From: Verrucomicrobiota bacterium
Lineage (GTDB): Bacteria; Verrucomicrobiota; Verrucomicrobiia; Opitutales; Opitutaceae
Direction: 5' to 3'
Assembly (NCBI GenBank): GCA_016871755.1
Contig: VHCJ01000001.1
Span: forward strand, 186,001 to 250,000
Length of the DNA: 64,000 bases
Shown here: positions 1 to 7,755 of the stretch, in pieces
How positions within the stretch are numbered: the stretch's first letter is position 1
Layout: the number at the start of each line of letters is the position of its first letter
Made by a program: the position numbers and the translations under genes
The notes under the pieces: model-generated
The model's input: only the letters and a program-made list of their open reading frames with translations
What the model was told of the DNA's origin: nothing
The model's database searches: none

Positions 1-1
1 A

Positions 2-232
2 TACCCTCTCCGGGAGCTGCAGCGAGCGGCCGCCTCGGCGGTCCACGGGGCGGAGTCCGGGGCACTGGTCACGGTGACCCGCCGCGAGAAGCCGGTGGCG
101 CATCTCATTTCGGACCAACGGCTGGGAGCCTTGCTGGAGACCCTCGAACTCGCCGGCAACCCCGACTTCGGGGCGGCACTCGCGTCGCTGAAAGCCGGAA
201 AGATCAAATTCCGCGCCGCCTCCTCTCGGTGA
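2..232 (+). CDS. Phd/YefM-family antitoxin, 5' end outside window
   Basis: Open frame from the window edge to a TGA at 230-232 (76 residues, no start visible). It contains the Phd/YefM core: a stretch ending in LVTVTRREKPVAHLIS, i.e. the short beta-strand plus R-x-x-KPVA signature used for operator binding and dimerisation. A polar tail follows that would contact the toxin. The stop overlaps the GTG start of the RelE-like toxin remnant (GTGA), the usual antitoxin-toxin coupling. It would neutralise that toxin and autorepress the operon; since the toxin is frameshifted, the antitoxin may now be an orphan. Confidence 0.75.
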   Translation, partial: YPLRELQRAAASAVHGAESGALVTVTRREKPVAHLISDQRLGALLETLELAGNPDFGAALASLKAGKIKFRAASSR

Positions 233-514
233 GAAAACGGCCCGCCGTCGTGGCGGAGTCGGTCTGGCAGTACGTTGCGGCAATCGCTCCCGAACCCAGG
301 CGACGCTGCAAGGCCGCCTTGCTCGCGCTGCCCTCCGGCGACACCCCGCGGTTGGAGGGCGACTACGCCGGGGATTTCCCGGCTCCGCGTCGGATCGCTC
401 CGTTTCATCTACCGGGAGCATCAAGGTCGGATCGAGGTCTTCTACGTCGAGCAACGAAGGCTGGTCTACGAGCTGCCGGCCGCCCATCTCGGGCGGCTCT
501 TCGACGGACGCTGA
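229..514 (+). pseudogene. RelE/ParE-family toxin, frameshifted
   Basis: Starts with GTG overlapping the antitoxin stop. The first half (VAESVWQYVAAIAPEPRRR, then LEGDYAGD) reads in one frame. The second half (RLRVGSLRFIYRE, IEVFYVEQRR) reads in the next frame. Together they make a normal RelE/ParE mRNA-interferase or gyrase-toxin fold of about 95 residues, with the R-x-R-x-G-x-x-R-x-x-Y core. The frame change lies at about 366-395. As given, no full toxin can be made. Either the gene is dead or a single-base sequence error is present. Confidence 0.7.
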
Positions 515-521
515 CTCTCGC

Positions 522-570
522 GCCGCCGGAAGGCAGGAGGTCCGGCCACGGCGGCGGGTCGCCAGTGAGT
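522..570. repeat. 49-bp repeat, copy 1
   Basis: Matches 1779-1827 at 45 of 49 positions. Both copies lie just 3' of a gene of toxin type: here after the RelE-like toxin, the other after the Fic gene. Read on the minus strand, both encode a related peptide, LTG(A/D)PPPWP(E/D)LLP, so they may be remnants of two copies of one minus-strand gene tail rather than a non-coding repeat. Confidence 0.7.
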
Positions 571-651
571 TGCATAGGGCACTGCGGAGGGGCACCTCAC
601 AGGCTTAAAAAGTAATGAGAATGAAATGAGACAATCTGTTTGTAACCATAA

Positions 652-1764
652 ATGGCATTCGTTATCTCTTTCGACAGAGATTCATCTGAAACACGGGCAC
701 CGATCGCACCCTGACTCCCCTTGGCTACGCATGGTTGGCGCGCGAGTATGGGCTGAACCCGATTCCCCACTTTGTCGAATCGTTCGCGGCCGTCCCAGGT
801 ACCGCCCGGGATTTTCCAACGTGCCCTGCGCTACCTCTATGCCAAGGAGACTCGCACGTCGTACGCGATCGAGCGCGAGACGCCCACCCATCAGCGTGCC
901 GAGCGCTTCATGGCTCTCCTGCATCGAGCCGGAGCAGACGAGTTCCTCACCCCGGAAGGTTTGCTGAATCTTCAGCGCACCATCGTCGATCCTCGCTTCG
1001 CCGCCCAGGGCTGGCGCACCCTTCAGAACTACGTCGGCCAATCGCTCGCACCCGGAGTGGAGGAAGTTCACCTCGTTCCACCCAAACCTGCTGACATTGG
1101 TTCGCTCATGGCCGCTTGGCTGAATGTCGGGGGCACCTTGTGCAAGACAGACGATGTGCCTCCCGTCGCCGCTGCGGCATGGGTCGCCTGGGCCTTCGTC
1201 TTCCTGCATCCCTTCGAGGATGGTAACGGACGCATCCATCGTTTCCTCATCCACCATGTGCTGGCTGCACGCCGCTTCGGTCCGCCCGGCGTGCTTCTTC
1301 CGATTTCAGCAGTGCTTCTGAACCGTCCAGCCGACTACGACGCTTCCTTCGAACTTTTCTCCGTCCCGCTCAAGGCCCGCTCCGACTACGAACTCGACGG
1401 CGACCTGCGCATGACCCTCACCAACGACACCATCGAGCACTTCCGCCACATGGACCTCACGGCCGTGGCCGTCGCCCTGCATGGATTCCTCGCGGAAACC
1501 ATCGAACGCGAAGTTCCTTCGGAATTACGCTTTCTCCATGCGTACGACGCCGCCCGCTCGGCCATGCGCGAGATCATCGATCTCCCCGAGACCACGGCCA
1601 ATCTTTTGGTGCGCCTCTGCCTGCAAAACCAAGGCCACCTGTCCAAGGCCAAGCGCGGGCACAGAGCGTTCGAGAAACTCACGGACGAGGAGATCAATCG
1701 TCTCGAAGCCGCGGTGGCCGCAGCGTACGCCGGCACCGACGCAGTACCGTCCGAACACGCCTAA
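652..1764 (+). pseudogene. Fic-domain protein with frameshifted 5' end
   Basis: The frame from 772 to 1764 carries a complete Fic core with the motif HPFEDGNGRIHR (1207-1242). This is the catalytic His plus the nucleotide-binding loop of AMP-transferases. The usual N-terminal segment is in other frames: an ATG at 652 opens a short frame, then GYAWLAREYGLNPIPHF is read in a second frame (about 714-800), and the rest in the first frame again. Two compensating frame changes are needed to rebuild a normal N-terminus. In the present sequence the only start for the core frame is a TTG at 772 or an ATG at 910. Such Fic proteins (about 370 aa) often act as chromosomal toxins or signalling AMPylators. 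No S/T-x-x-x-E-G/N inhibitory helix is apparent. The active-site region itself is intact, so partial function cannot be excluded. Confidence 0.7.
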
Positions 1765-1975
1765 ACGGCGGCAGCACCGCCGCCGGGAGGCAGGAGCTCC
1801 GGCCACGGCGGCGGGGCGCCGGTGAGTTCCAGCACGCGCTGCCGAAGGGTGGCCTCGCACTGCCGCACGGCTGCCGTGAGGGCGGCCGGCTCCAGCGCCG
1901 CACTGACCCGGATCCCCGCCAGCTCCGCCGGCTCAAGGAGTTCCTCCGCGAGGCGACCGCCACCGCGTTCTCGTC
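1761..1975 (-). pseudogene. Minus-strand protein remnant (C-terminal piece), unrecognised
   Basis: Read on the minus strand, this stretch is open and protein-like: LAEELLEPAELAGIRVS, then AVRQCEATLRQRVLELTG and a Pro-rich tail ending at a TAG that overlaps the Fic stop. No start codon or ribosome site precedes it and the frame is closed by a TAA near 2025. The end is duplicated at 522-570. I do not recognise the family. It looks like the last 70 or so residues of a longer protein whose 5' part is gone. Confidence 0.35.
1779..1827. repeat. 49-bp repeat, copy 2
   Basis: Partner of 522-570 (45/49 identical). It lies 15 bases after the Fic stop and inside the minus-strand remnant. Confidence 0.7.
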
Positions 1976-1984
1976 GTGCTGGCG

Positions 1985-1996
1985 GTAAGCGCTTAC
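1985..1996. promoter_or_regulatory. Perfect palindrome GTAAGCGCTTAC, LacI-family-type operator
   Basis: A perfect 12-bp palindrome with the central CG of LacI/CcpA-family operators, 70 bp upstream of the histidine kinase start. A second small inverted repeat (GCAAT-GAA-ATTGC, 2036-2048) lies closer to the gene. That this palindrome is bound by a LacI-type regulator is inference; no such regulator gene is in the window. Confidence 0.45.
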
Positions 1997-2066
1997 GCTT
2001 CGCAATTCCCCGGCTATTTTTTCCGTATTACTATAGCAATGAAATTGCCTTGACGGAGCGGGAAGA

Positions 2067-4214
2067 ATGTCTTTCGGTGGCAAAATGGAGCCTGCTGAAA
2101 CGTTCGTGATCCCAGCAATTGCTTTCGCCTTGGCAGTCTGCGTTTGGCTGGCGAACCGGTTCCGACGAGCGAATCAGAGCGCGGCGATTGGGTTCTTGTT
2201 TCTCGCGATCTGGACCGGGCTTCAACAGCTCAGCGTCGCGAGCGAGCATAGCCTACGGCTCTATCGTCTAACTGTCTGGGTTGGGACGTTTGGCCCTGCA
2301 GTCATCTGGTTCCTGCGGTTAGCGCTGGAAGACTTGACCTGGAGAGCAATCCTCAAGCGCTCGAGTCCGTTGCTTACCTTACTTGGGCTAATCTCGATCC
2401 TCCCTTGGCTCGAGTGGTTTGTACCCTCACGATCAACAAGATACGATCGAATCTACGGCGAGGGTTTTCTTGTTTATGCGGCTGTGATGCTCGCCGTTTA
2501 TGTGACGCTCTGCTGGAAGGGCATACGGTTCGCGCGCAGGGCACCCAAGCGGCGTCGAGCTGAGTTCGTTTACGCGTCTATGGGCGGCTCGGCCCTAGGC
2601 GTGATGGTGGTCGGAAAGATGCTCCTCTCCGGTCTTCTGGGAAAAGCTCCATCAGCAAGTCTCTCGCTCATCCTAGCCGGGCTGTTCGCAGCGAGCACGA
2701 TGGTTGGCCTGGGCACGCAACGGCTCTTTGGCGCCGAACACGTGTCTCAACTCGCCGCGAAGGCCACCTGCATGGCCGCCGCGGTGGGCGCCGCCAGCGC
2801 AGCCCTCCATTCGCTACTCGCTGAGATCTTACCGACCTGGCTGCTGTTTGGGGCACTTGGCATTGGTGCTGTCGGAGTGTACGCCCTGCTTGAGCCATGG
2901 CTCGAGCGTCTGATTTTCCGTCGGCCCGCCGTCGAGGTCGCGCGGCATGCCCTTCACCGCGTCGCACGGACCTGCCTCGCCGAGGCCCAGCTCGTCACCG
3001 AGGCGTCCGAGGTGCTGGGCGATTGGGCCGACTCCTCCTTCCATCTCATCACCCCCACCCCCGAACCTCCCAGCCACGCCCTCATCCATCTGCTGCCCGA
3101 GGACCCCATCATCGGGGATCTCCAGGCCGTCCGCTGGGTCACCCCGGAACGTCTCCAACGCGAACCTCCCACCGCCGCCCGCGAGCGGCTCTCCGCCTTC
3201 CTCGACCGCAACCTTCTCTCCGCCGCCGTCATCAGCGAGGGCTCCGATCCTCCCGTCATCCTCGCCCCCCAGCGCCGACCCTCCCTCCGCCCGGTCACCT
3301 ACCCCGAAATCTGCACGCTCCTCGAGTTCTCCGCCATCCTCCAACTCGCCCTCGCCCGCGTCCGCCTCGTCGAAACCGCCATGCACGCCGCCCGACTCTC
3401 CGTCGTCGGCATCGTCGGCGCCACCCTCGCCCACGAAATCCGCAACCCGCTCCACGCACTCCGCACGTTCGCGGAAATGCTGCCGGCCCACTACGACCAG
3501 CCCGACTTCCGGCACCGGTTCTCCCACCTCATCGGCAACGAGGTCTCCCGCATCGATCATCTGGTCTCCCAACTCGCCCAGATGGCCTCCCCGCGCCGGC
3601 CTTCCCTCTCCCCCACCCTCTTCAACGGGGTCGTCGAAACCAGCCTCGATCTGGTCCGCCTGTCCCTCGAGCGCAAGGGCATCACCGTCGAGTCCCGGCT
3701 TCAACCGCTGCCATCACCTTTCCCCACCGACGCCGGCCTCGTCCGCCAGGTCATCCTCAATCTCTGCCTCAACGCGGGTCACGCCCTCGCCGAACATCCG
3801 GGGCCGCGCTGGATCCGCGTCTCCACCGCCGCCGTCAACGACGGCATCCGCCTCACCGTCAGCGACAATGGCCCCGGGCTCCCGTCCGCCATCCAAGCCC
3901 GTCTGTTCCAGCGCTTCGTCTCTTTGTCCGACCGCGGTCTCGGTCTCGGTCTCGGACTCACCATCAGCCGCGAGGCCATGCTCAGCCTCGGCGGCTCCCT
4001 GCAGTACGACGCCGCCAGCTCCGCCGCCTCCGGGGGTACCGTCTTCCACGCCTACTTTCCTCTCCCCACCGAGGCCGACCCAGACTCCGCACGCGTCACG
4101 TCGCCCGGGCTCGCGCTTTCCTCCGTCGATTCCGCGCGCACGGTTCCAGCCCAAATCCCCGCCCCAGTGGGCGCTGAGATGCCCGCTCCGTTCGGCGCCC
4201 AAGTCGGTGCCTAG
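2067..4214 (+). CDS. Membrane-bound sensor histidine kinase (orphan)
   Basis: Protein of 715 residues. Residues 1-280 hold about eight hydrophobic segments like the 7TM-type sensor domains. Residues 290-440 are a soluble linker, possibly GAF-like. The dimerisation/phosphoacceptor motif HEIRNPLHALRTF is at about 456. The HATPase domain has an N box (NLCLNAGHAL), G1 (DNGPGLP) and G2 (GLGLGLGLTIS). The C-terminal 50 residues are Ala/Pro-rich. A GGAG 8 bases upstream supports the ATG at 2067; ATG 2085 is the alternative. No response regulator is adjacent, so the partner is elsewhere. The first ~800 bases have mixed, AT-tolerant codon use, while the kinase half is strongly GC3-biased, which suggests a young fusion of a foreign sensor to a resident kinase. 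Confidence 0.9.
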   Translation: MSFGGKMEPAETFVIPAIAFALAVCVWLANRFRRANQSAAIGFLFLAIWTGLQQLSVASEHSLRLYRLTVWVGTFGPAVIWFLRLALEDLTWRAILKRSSPLLTLLGLISILPWLEWFVPSRSTRYDRIYGEGFLVYAAVMLAVYVTLCWKGIRFARRAPKRRRAEFVYASMGGSALGVMVVGKMLLSGLLGKAPSASLSLILAGLFAASTMVGLGTQRLFGAEHVSQLAAKATCMAAAVGAASAALHSLLAEILPTWLLFGALGIGAVGVYALLEPWLERLIFRRPAVEVARHALHRVARTCLAEAQLVTEASEVLGDWADSSFHLITPTPEPPSHALIHLLPEDPIIGDLQAVRWVTPERLQREPPTAARERLSAFLDRNLLSAAVISEGSDPPVILAPQRRPSLRPVTYPEICTLLEFSAILQLALARVRLVETAMHAARLSVVGIVGATLAHEIRNPLHALRTFAEMLPAHYDQPDFRHRFSHLIGNEVSRIDHLVSQLAQMASPRRPSLSPTLFNGVVETSLDLVRLSLERKGITVESRLQPLPSPFPTDAGLVRQVILNLCLNAGHALAEHPGPRWIRVSTAAVNDGIRLTVSDNGPGLPSAIQARLFQRFVSLSDRGLGLGLGLTISREAMLSLGGSLQYDAASSAASGGTVFHAYFPLPTEADPDSARVTSPGLALSSVDSARTVPAQIPAPVGAEMPAPFGAQVGA

Positions 4215-4220
4215 GTCTTC

Positions 4221-4958
4221 CTAGGCTTCGGGGTCTGGGTCAGCTCCGCCCTCCCCCGGCCGAGCCTCCCGTCCTCCGTCCCGCTTGGCCGCCGCCTTCG
4301 TCGGCTCCGACCTCCGCTGCCGCCGCTTCACCCCGGTCCGCCCGCGAGGTTCCGGTTGCCGCAGGTACCCGACGACCGCCAGAAAGACGCGTTTCTCCAG
4401 CGGACCCGGCCGCGTCTCCCCCGCAAACCCAGCCGCGTCCACCATGCCCTCCACCATCGCCAAGACGTCCCGCGCGGTCGTGCGCGAGGGCTTCCGCTCC
4501 ACTTCGTCGGCGTGATCCCGCAACACTTGCCGGATCAGGTCCAGAATCCGGCGCTCCAACGCCCGCAGGGTTTCATCCTCCGGCAGCGTCGCCTCGACGG
4601 AGTCCAGCAACCGCGCCAGCCTGGGATGCGTCAGCTGCTGCTCCACCCCGACCCGCACGAGCAGTCGCACTCTCTCCTCCAAGGGTCGCCCCGCCGTGCC
4701 CGCCACGAGCCCCTCCAAGCCTTCGACCACGCCTCTCTCCTCCCGACGAATCAGCTCGGCAAAGATCGCCTCCTTCCCCGGGAAATACTGGTAGAGCGAA
4801 CCCACGCCCACCCCCGCCAGCTCCGCAATCGCATTCGTGTTCGCCGCCTCCAAGCCACGCTCCTCCAAAATGCGAGCCGCCGCCCCAAGGATCGCCGCAC
4901 ACGTCTCCTTCGACCGGTTCTGAACCGGTCGTTTGCGGGGATTTACCACGATGGGCAC
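4221..4958 (-). CDS. TetR/AcrR-family transcriptional regulator
   Basis: About 245 residues. An N-terminal helix-turn-helix lies at about residues 15-60 (RSKETCAAIL, then IAELAGVGVGSLYQYFPGKE), the canonical TetR DNA-binding signature. An all-helical ligand domain and a basic, low-complexity tail follow. GTG at 4958 or 4949 is the most likely start because the HTH begins just after; the frame runs open further upstream without TetR similarity. The gene is divergent from the methyltransferase gene at 5043, with a palindrome at 4987-5000 between them, so it probably represses itself and that neighbour. Part of the basic tail is encoded by a dispersed repeat (4264-4289). Confidence 0.88.
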   Translation of the reverse strand: MPIVVNPRKRPVQNRSKETCAAILGAAARILEERGLEAANTNAIAELAGVGVGSLYQYFPGKEAIFAELIRREERGVVEGLEGLVAGTAGRPLEERVRLLVRVGVEQQLTHPRLARLLDSVEATLPEDETLRALERRILDLIRQVLRDHADEVERKPSRTTARDVLAMVEGMVDAAGFAGETRPGPLEKRVFLAVVGYLRQPEPRGRTGVKRRQRRSEPTKAAAKRDGGREARPGEGGADPDPEA

Positions 4959-4986
4959 GGGAGCGGGGAAATGCGAGTTGAGGATG

Positions 4987-5000
4987 CGAGCAATTACTCG
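4987..5000. promoter_or_regulatory. Inverted repeat CGAG-CAATTA-CTCG, candidate TetR operator
   Basis: 12 of 14 positions are symmetric. It sits in the 84-bp gap between the divergent TetR and methyltransferase genes, in an AT-rich patch that also holds a TATTAT hexamer suitable as a -10. Assignment to the adjacent TetR protein is by position only. Confidence 0.45.
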
Positions 5001-5042
5001 TATTATCGGGGGAACGAAAAACCCGTCAACCCGAATCCCCCC

Positions 5043-5708
5043 ATGAACAGCCTCGAGACTCCCCGCATCGCCTCCGTGCTCTCCGACCTCCATGTCCGCG
5101 CCTCCCGCGACTGGCGGGTCCTCCCCCGCGCCCTACCCGCCGTCATCGGCGGCGCTCTTCGCGGGCGCACCGCCATGGAGTCCGCCAAGCCTCACTTGAA
5201 GGACGCCTTCATCCCCGTCGATCCAGCCCAGGGACGCGCCCTCTACCAGTTTGCCCGCGCCCGCCGCGCCCGGCACATCGTCGAGTTCGGCGCCTAGTTC
5301 GGCATTTCCACCATCTACCTCGCCGCCGCCGTCCGCGACAACGGCGGCGGGCGCATCGTCACCACCGAAATCGAGCCCGGCAAGATCGAACGCGCCCGCG
5401 AACACTGGCGGCGCGCCGGCGTCGATCCGGAAATCCAGCTGCTCGAGGGCGACGCCCTGCAAACCCTGCGGCTCGTGAGCCAGCCCATTGACCTGCTCTT
5501 CCTCGACGGGTGGAAGGACGCGTGCCTGCCGGTCCTCCAGTTGCTCGAACCCCACCTCGCCCCGGGCGCCTGCATCTTCTGCGACGACGTCAAGGCCTTC
5601 CGCAAGACGCTCCAACCTTACGTCGACTACGTCCGCAGCCGCCCGCTCAATTATGTCTCCCTGCAACTGCCCTTGGGCGATGGCTTGGAGTTCTCGGTGG
5701 TCGTCTAG
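5043..5708 (+). pseudogene. SAM-dependent O-methyltransferase interrupted by TAG
   Basis: One continuous frame of 222 codons with a single internal TAG at 5295-5297. Before it: an N-terminal helical cap and HIVEFGA. After it: FGISTIYLAAAV, the GGRIVTTEIEPGK acidic loop, and LLFLDGWKDACLPVLQLLEPHLAPG. These are motif I, motif II and the metal/catechol-type Asp region of the class I (catechol-like, O-methyltransferase family 3) enzymes. The TAG falls in the glycine-rich motif I, where related proteins have Ser, Thr or Tyr; TCG to TAG is one base change. It would abolish SAM binding. The gene is probably under control of the divergent TetR protein. Confidence 0.8.
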
Positions 5709-5785
5709 CACGGCACGCGGCTTTCCGGGCCCGCCCACGCCGCGCGGGTCGGTTCACCAGCAACCTCACCGCCCCCCCCGCCCTT

Positions 5786-5811
5786 GCCTCCCGTCCTCCG
5801 TCCCGCTTGGC
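5786..5811. repeat. 26-bp repeat also found inside the TetR gene
   Basis: Identical over 26 bases to 4264-4289 in the 3' end of the TetR gene. The surrounding 5709-5986 gap (278 bases) has no gene I can support. It also holds a short tandem repeat, CTCCGACTTCCCGCA twice, near 5837-5867. Confidence 0.7.
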
Positions 5812-5986
5812 TGCCGCTGTCGGGATGGGTCCATCGCTCCGACTTCCCGCACTCCGACTTCCCGCACTTCGACCGACGGCGCCTCGCCCCACGAGGCTTC
5901 GTCGTCCACCGCTTCCTTCGTCGCCCGCTCCGATTCCGTTCCGTCCCACCTTCGGCCGGCCGCCGCCCGTCCGTCGGACGCCTCGC

Positions 5987-6814
5987 ATGCACCTCGCCGC
6001 CGCCCACGTCTTTCCGGTGAAATCCCTCCTGGGTTTCTCCGCCGCGTCCATCCCGGTCGACCACCGGGGGCTGGCCGGGGACCGCCGCTTCCTCGTCGTC
6101 TCCGCATCCTCCGGGGAATTCCTGACGCAACGTTCGTTCCCCGCCATGACGCAGCTGACGGGCCGCTTCACGCTCCGGGGTTCCCTCTCGCTGCACCACG
6201 TCTCCGGTTCCTCCTGCGAGGTCCCGCTCCCTCCCGGCTCCGCTCCGACCCGCCGGGTCCGAGTCTGGCGCGACGAGGTGATCGGCGCCGACTGCGGCGA
6301 CCCGGCCGCCGCTTTCCTCTCCGCCCATCTCCACGCCGAGGTGCGTCTCGTGCACGCGGGCCGGGACTACCAGCGTCCGTTCGCCGGCAGCGGCGACCAG
6401 CCCTCCGCTCCCGATACGCTGGGCTTCGCCGACGCCGCCCCCATCCTCCTCGCCAGCGAGGCCTCGCTCGACGCCCTCAACGAGCGTCTCACGCCACGCG
6501 GCCTCAGCCCGGTCACGATGGATCGGTTCCGACCCAACCTCATCCTGCGCGACTGCCCCGCCTTCGCCGAGGACTCCCTCCACCGCTTCCGCATCGGCGG
6601 GGTCTCCTTCCGCTCCATCGGTCCCTGCGCCCGCTGCGTCGTCATCACCACCGATCAGGCCACCGGCGAACGCACCCCCGAAATCCTCTCCACCCTTGCG
6701 GAATTCCGACGGGACCCCCACACGCCGAGCCACGTCAACTTCGGGATCCATGCCGTCGCCACCTCCGGCCCCGGAATCTGCTCCGTCGGCGACGCCGTCG
6801 TTCGCCTCGACTGA
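5987..6814 (+). CDS. MOSC-domain protein (YcbX/mARC-like)
   Basis: 275 residues from ATG 5987. The N-terminal MOSC_N beta-barrel has FPVKSLLGFSAASIPVDHRGLAGDRRFLVV split over residues 9-38. The C-terminal MOSC domain contains RFRPNLILRD and the cofactor cysteine region GPCARCVVITTDQATGE. This is the YcbX/mARC branch, which binds molybdenum cofactor through that Cys and reduces N-hydroxylated compounds with an electron-transfer partner. No ferredoxin or reductase domain is fused, so a separate donor is needed. The gene's last bases are repeated at 6873-6892. Confidence 0.88.
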   Translation: MHLAAAHVFPVKSLLGFSAASIPVDHRGLAGDRRFLVVSASSGEFLTQRSFPAMTQLTGRFTLRGSLSLHHVSGSSCEVPLPPGSAPTRRVRVWRDEVIGADCGDPAAAFLSAHLHAEVRLVHAGRDYQRPFAGSGDQPSAPDTLGFADAAPILLASEASLDALNERLTPRGLSPVTMDRFRPNLILRDCPAFAEDSLHRFRIGGVSFRSIGPCARCVVITTDQATGERTPEILSTLAEFRRDPHTPSHVNFGIHAVATSGPGICSVGDAVVRLD

Positions 6815-6872
6815 TCCGGCGGCGCGCGCCGTGAGCGTCGCGATCAGCCTGCCGCCGTCGGCGGCGTGGTCA

Positions 6873-6892
6873 TTCGGCTCGACTGATCCGGC
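6873..6892. repeat. Duplicate of the MOSC gene's 3' end
   Basis: 19 of 20 bases match 6801-6820, which covers the last codons, the stop and the first downstream bases of the MOSC gene. In its own frame the copy again encodes a VV(I)RLD-stop ending. It lies 53 bases downstream of the real end. Confidence 0.6.
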
Positions 6893-6946
6893 CGGGGTGC
6901 CGCGGAAACCGGTTCGGCCACCGTCGCATCCCGCAGCGCGCCTCAC

Positions 6947-7477
6947 TCACTGCCGCCGAACCACGCGCTCCCGGGTAAATTCAATCCGCGCCGGCACCCG
7001 GTCCCGCGGGGTCAACGCCAGCTCCGTCGTCACCGAGGTCTGCTGCACCGTCTCCGCCACGAAACGCACGCGGATCGTCGTCCCCTGCCGGGCAAAGCCT
7101 TGCGGGGTGACCTCCACATCGACGCGACGCGGGGCGCGGCCGACCGGCACGCCGTCCACCACCACCATCGCGCCCGCCGGCTCCGTTTCCACCCACACCC
7201 AGGCCCAACCTTCCGGGGGGCGGTCCGGCAGCGGCACCTCCGGGCTCACCGTCACCCCGGGCTGCGTCGTCGCGGGCGGCGCCTCCACGCGAGGCACGGT
7301 CGTCACCGCGGGTGCCGCACGCTCTCCCGGCGCCGCAACCGTGTCGGGAGCCATCGGTCGCTCCACCGTCGGCGGCGGCGACGCCGCCGCCCCGCGCGGC
7401 CGCGGGCTCACCGTCGCACAACCGCCCAAGGCGAGAGTCAGCACCAGCACGCCCACGCACCCAGCCACCGCCGCCAT
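6947..7477 (-). CDS. PEGA-domain lipoprotein
   Basis: About 176 residues from ATG 7477. The N-terminus MAAVAGCVGVLVLTLALGGCATV is a lipoprotein signal with lipobox LGGC. A Pro/Ala-rich spacer of about 60 residues follows. The C-terminal part has a PEGA-like fold: WVETEPAGAMVVVDGVPVGR, then the PRRVDVEVTPQGF strand. PEGA domains are found on envelope-anchored proteins and probably bind surface glycans or proteins. The frame is open further upstream, but only this start gives a signal peptide. It is convergent with the MOSC gene and divergent from the sialidase gene. Confidence 0.8.
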   Translation of the reverse strand: MAAVAGCVGVLVLTLALGGCATVSPRPRGAAASPPPTVERPMAPDTVAAPGERAAPAVTTVPRVEAPPATTQPGVTVSPEVPLPDRPPEGWAWVWVETEPAGAMVVVDGVPVGRAPRRVDVEVTPQGFARQGTTIRVRFVAETVQQTSVTTELALTPRDRVPARIEFTRERVVRRQ

Positions 7478-7755
7478 CCCCCGACGGGTGAGGCTACTCC
7501 CGACGTTGCCGGCCACGCAGCGAAGGCGGCGACCACCCGCGGCTTCGTCGGCCTTGCCGCTGCGGGCGCACCCGCTCCCGGCCCTGCCAGCAGGGCGGGC
7601 GCCGGATCCCGGGATCACCGCACGCGGGGGCCAGAGCAATGCCACGACGCGAGTCCGCCGGATTCACGCCGAGGCGTCAAGGAACCACCCATCAGACGTC
7701 GCTTTCTCCTTGGCGCAGGTCTGCGGAAGGCAAGGATAGCATTCACCCCACCGCC

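Noticed and set aside
652-815. Programmed frameshifting in the Fic gene
   Set aside because: No slippery heptamer or following structure is evident at either frame change; decay or sequence error is simpler.
2829-4224. Long open frames on the other frames and strand over the histidine kinase
   Set aside because: They arise from strong GC bias at third positions; translations are Arg/Pro/Ser-rich without domains, while the kinase frame has all motifs.
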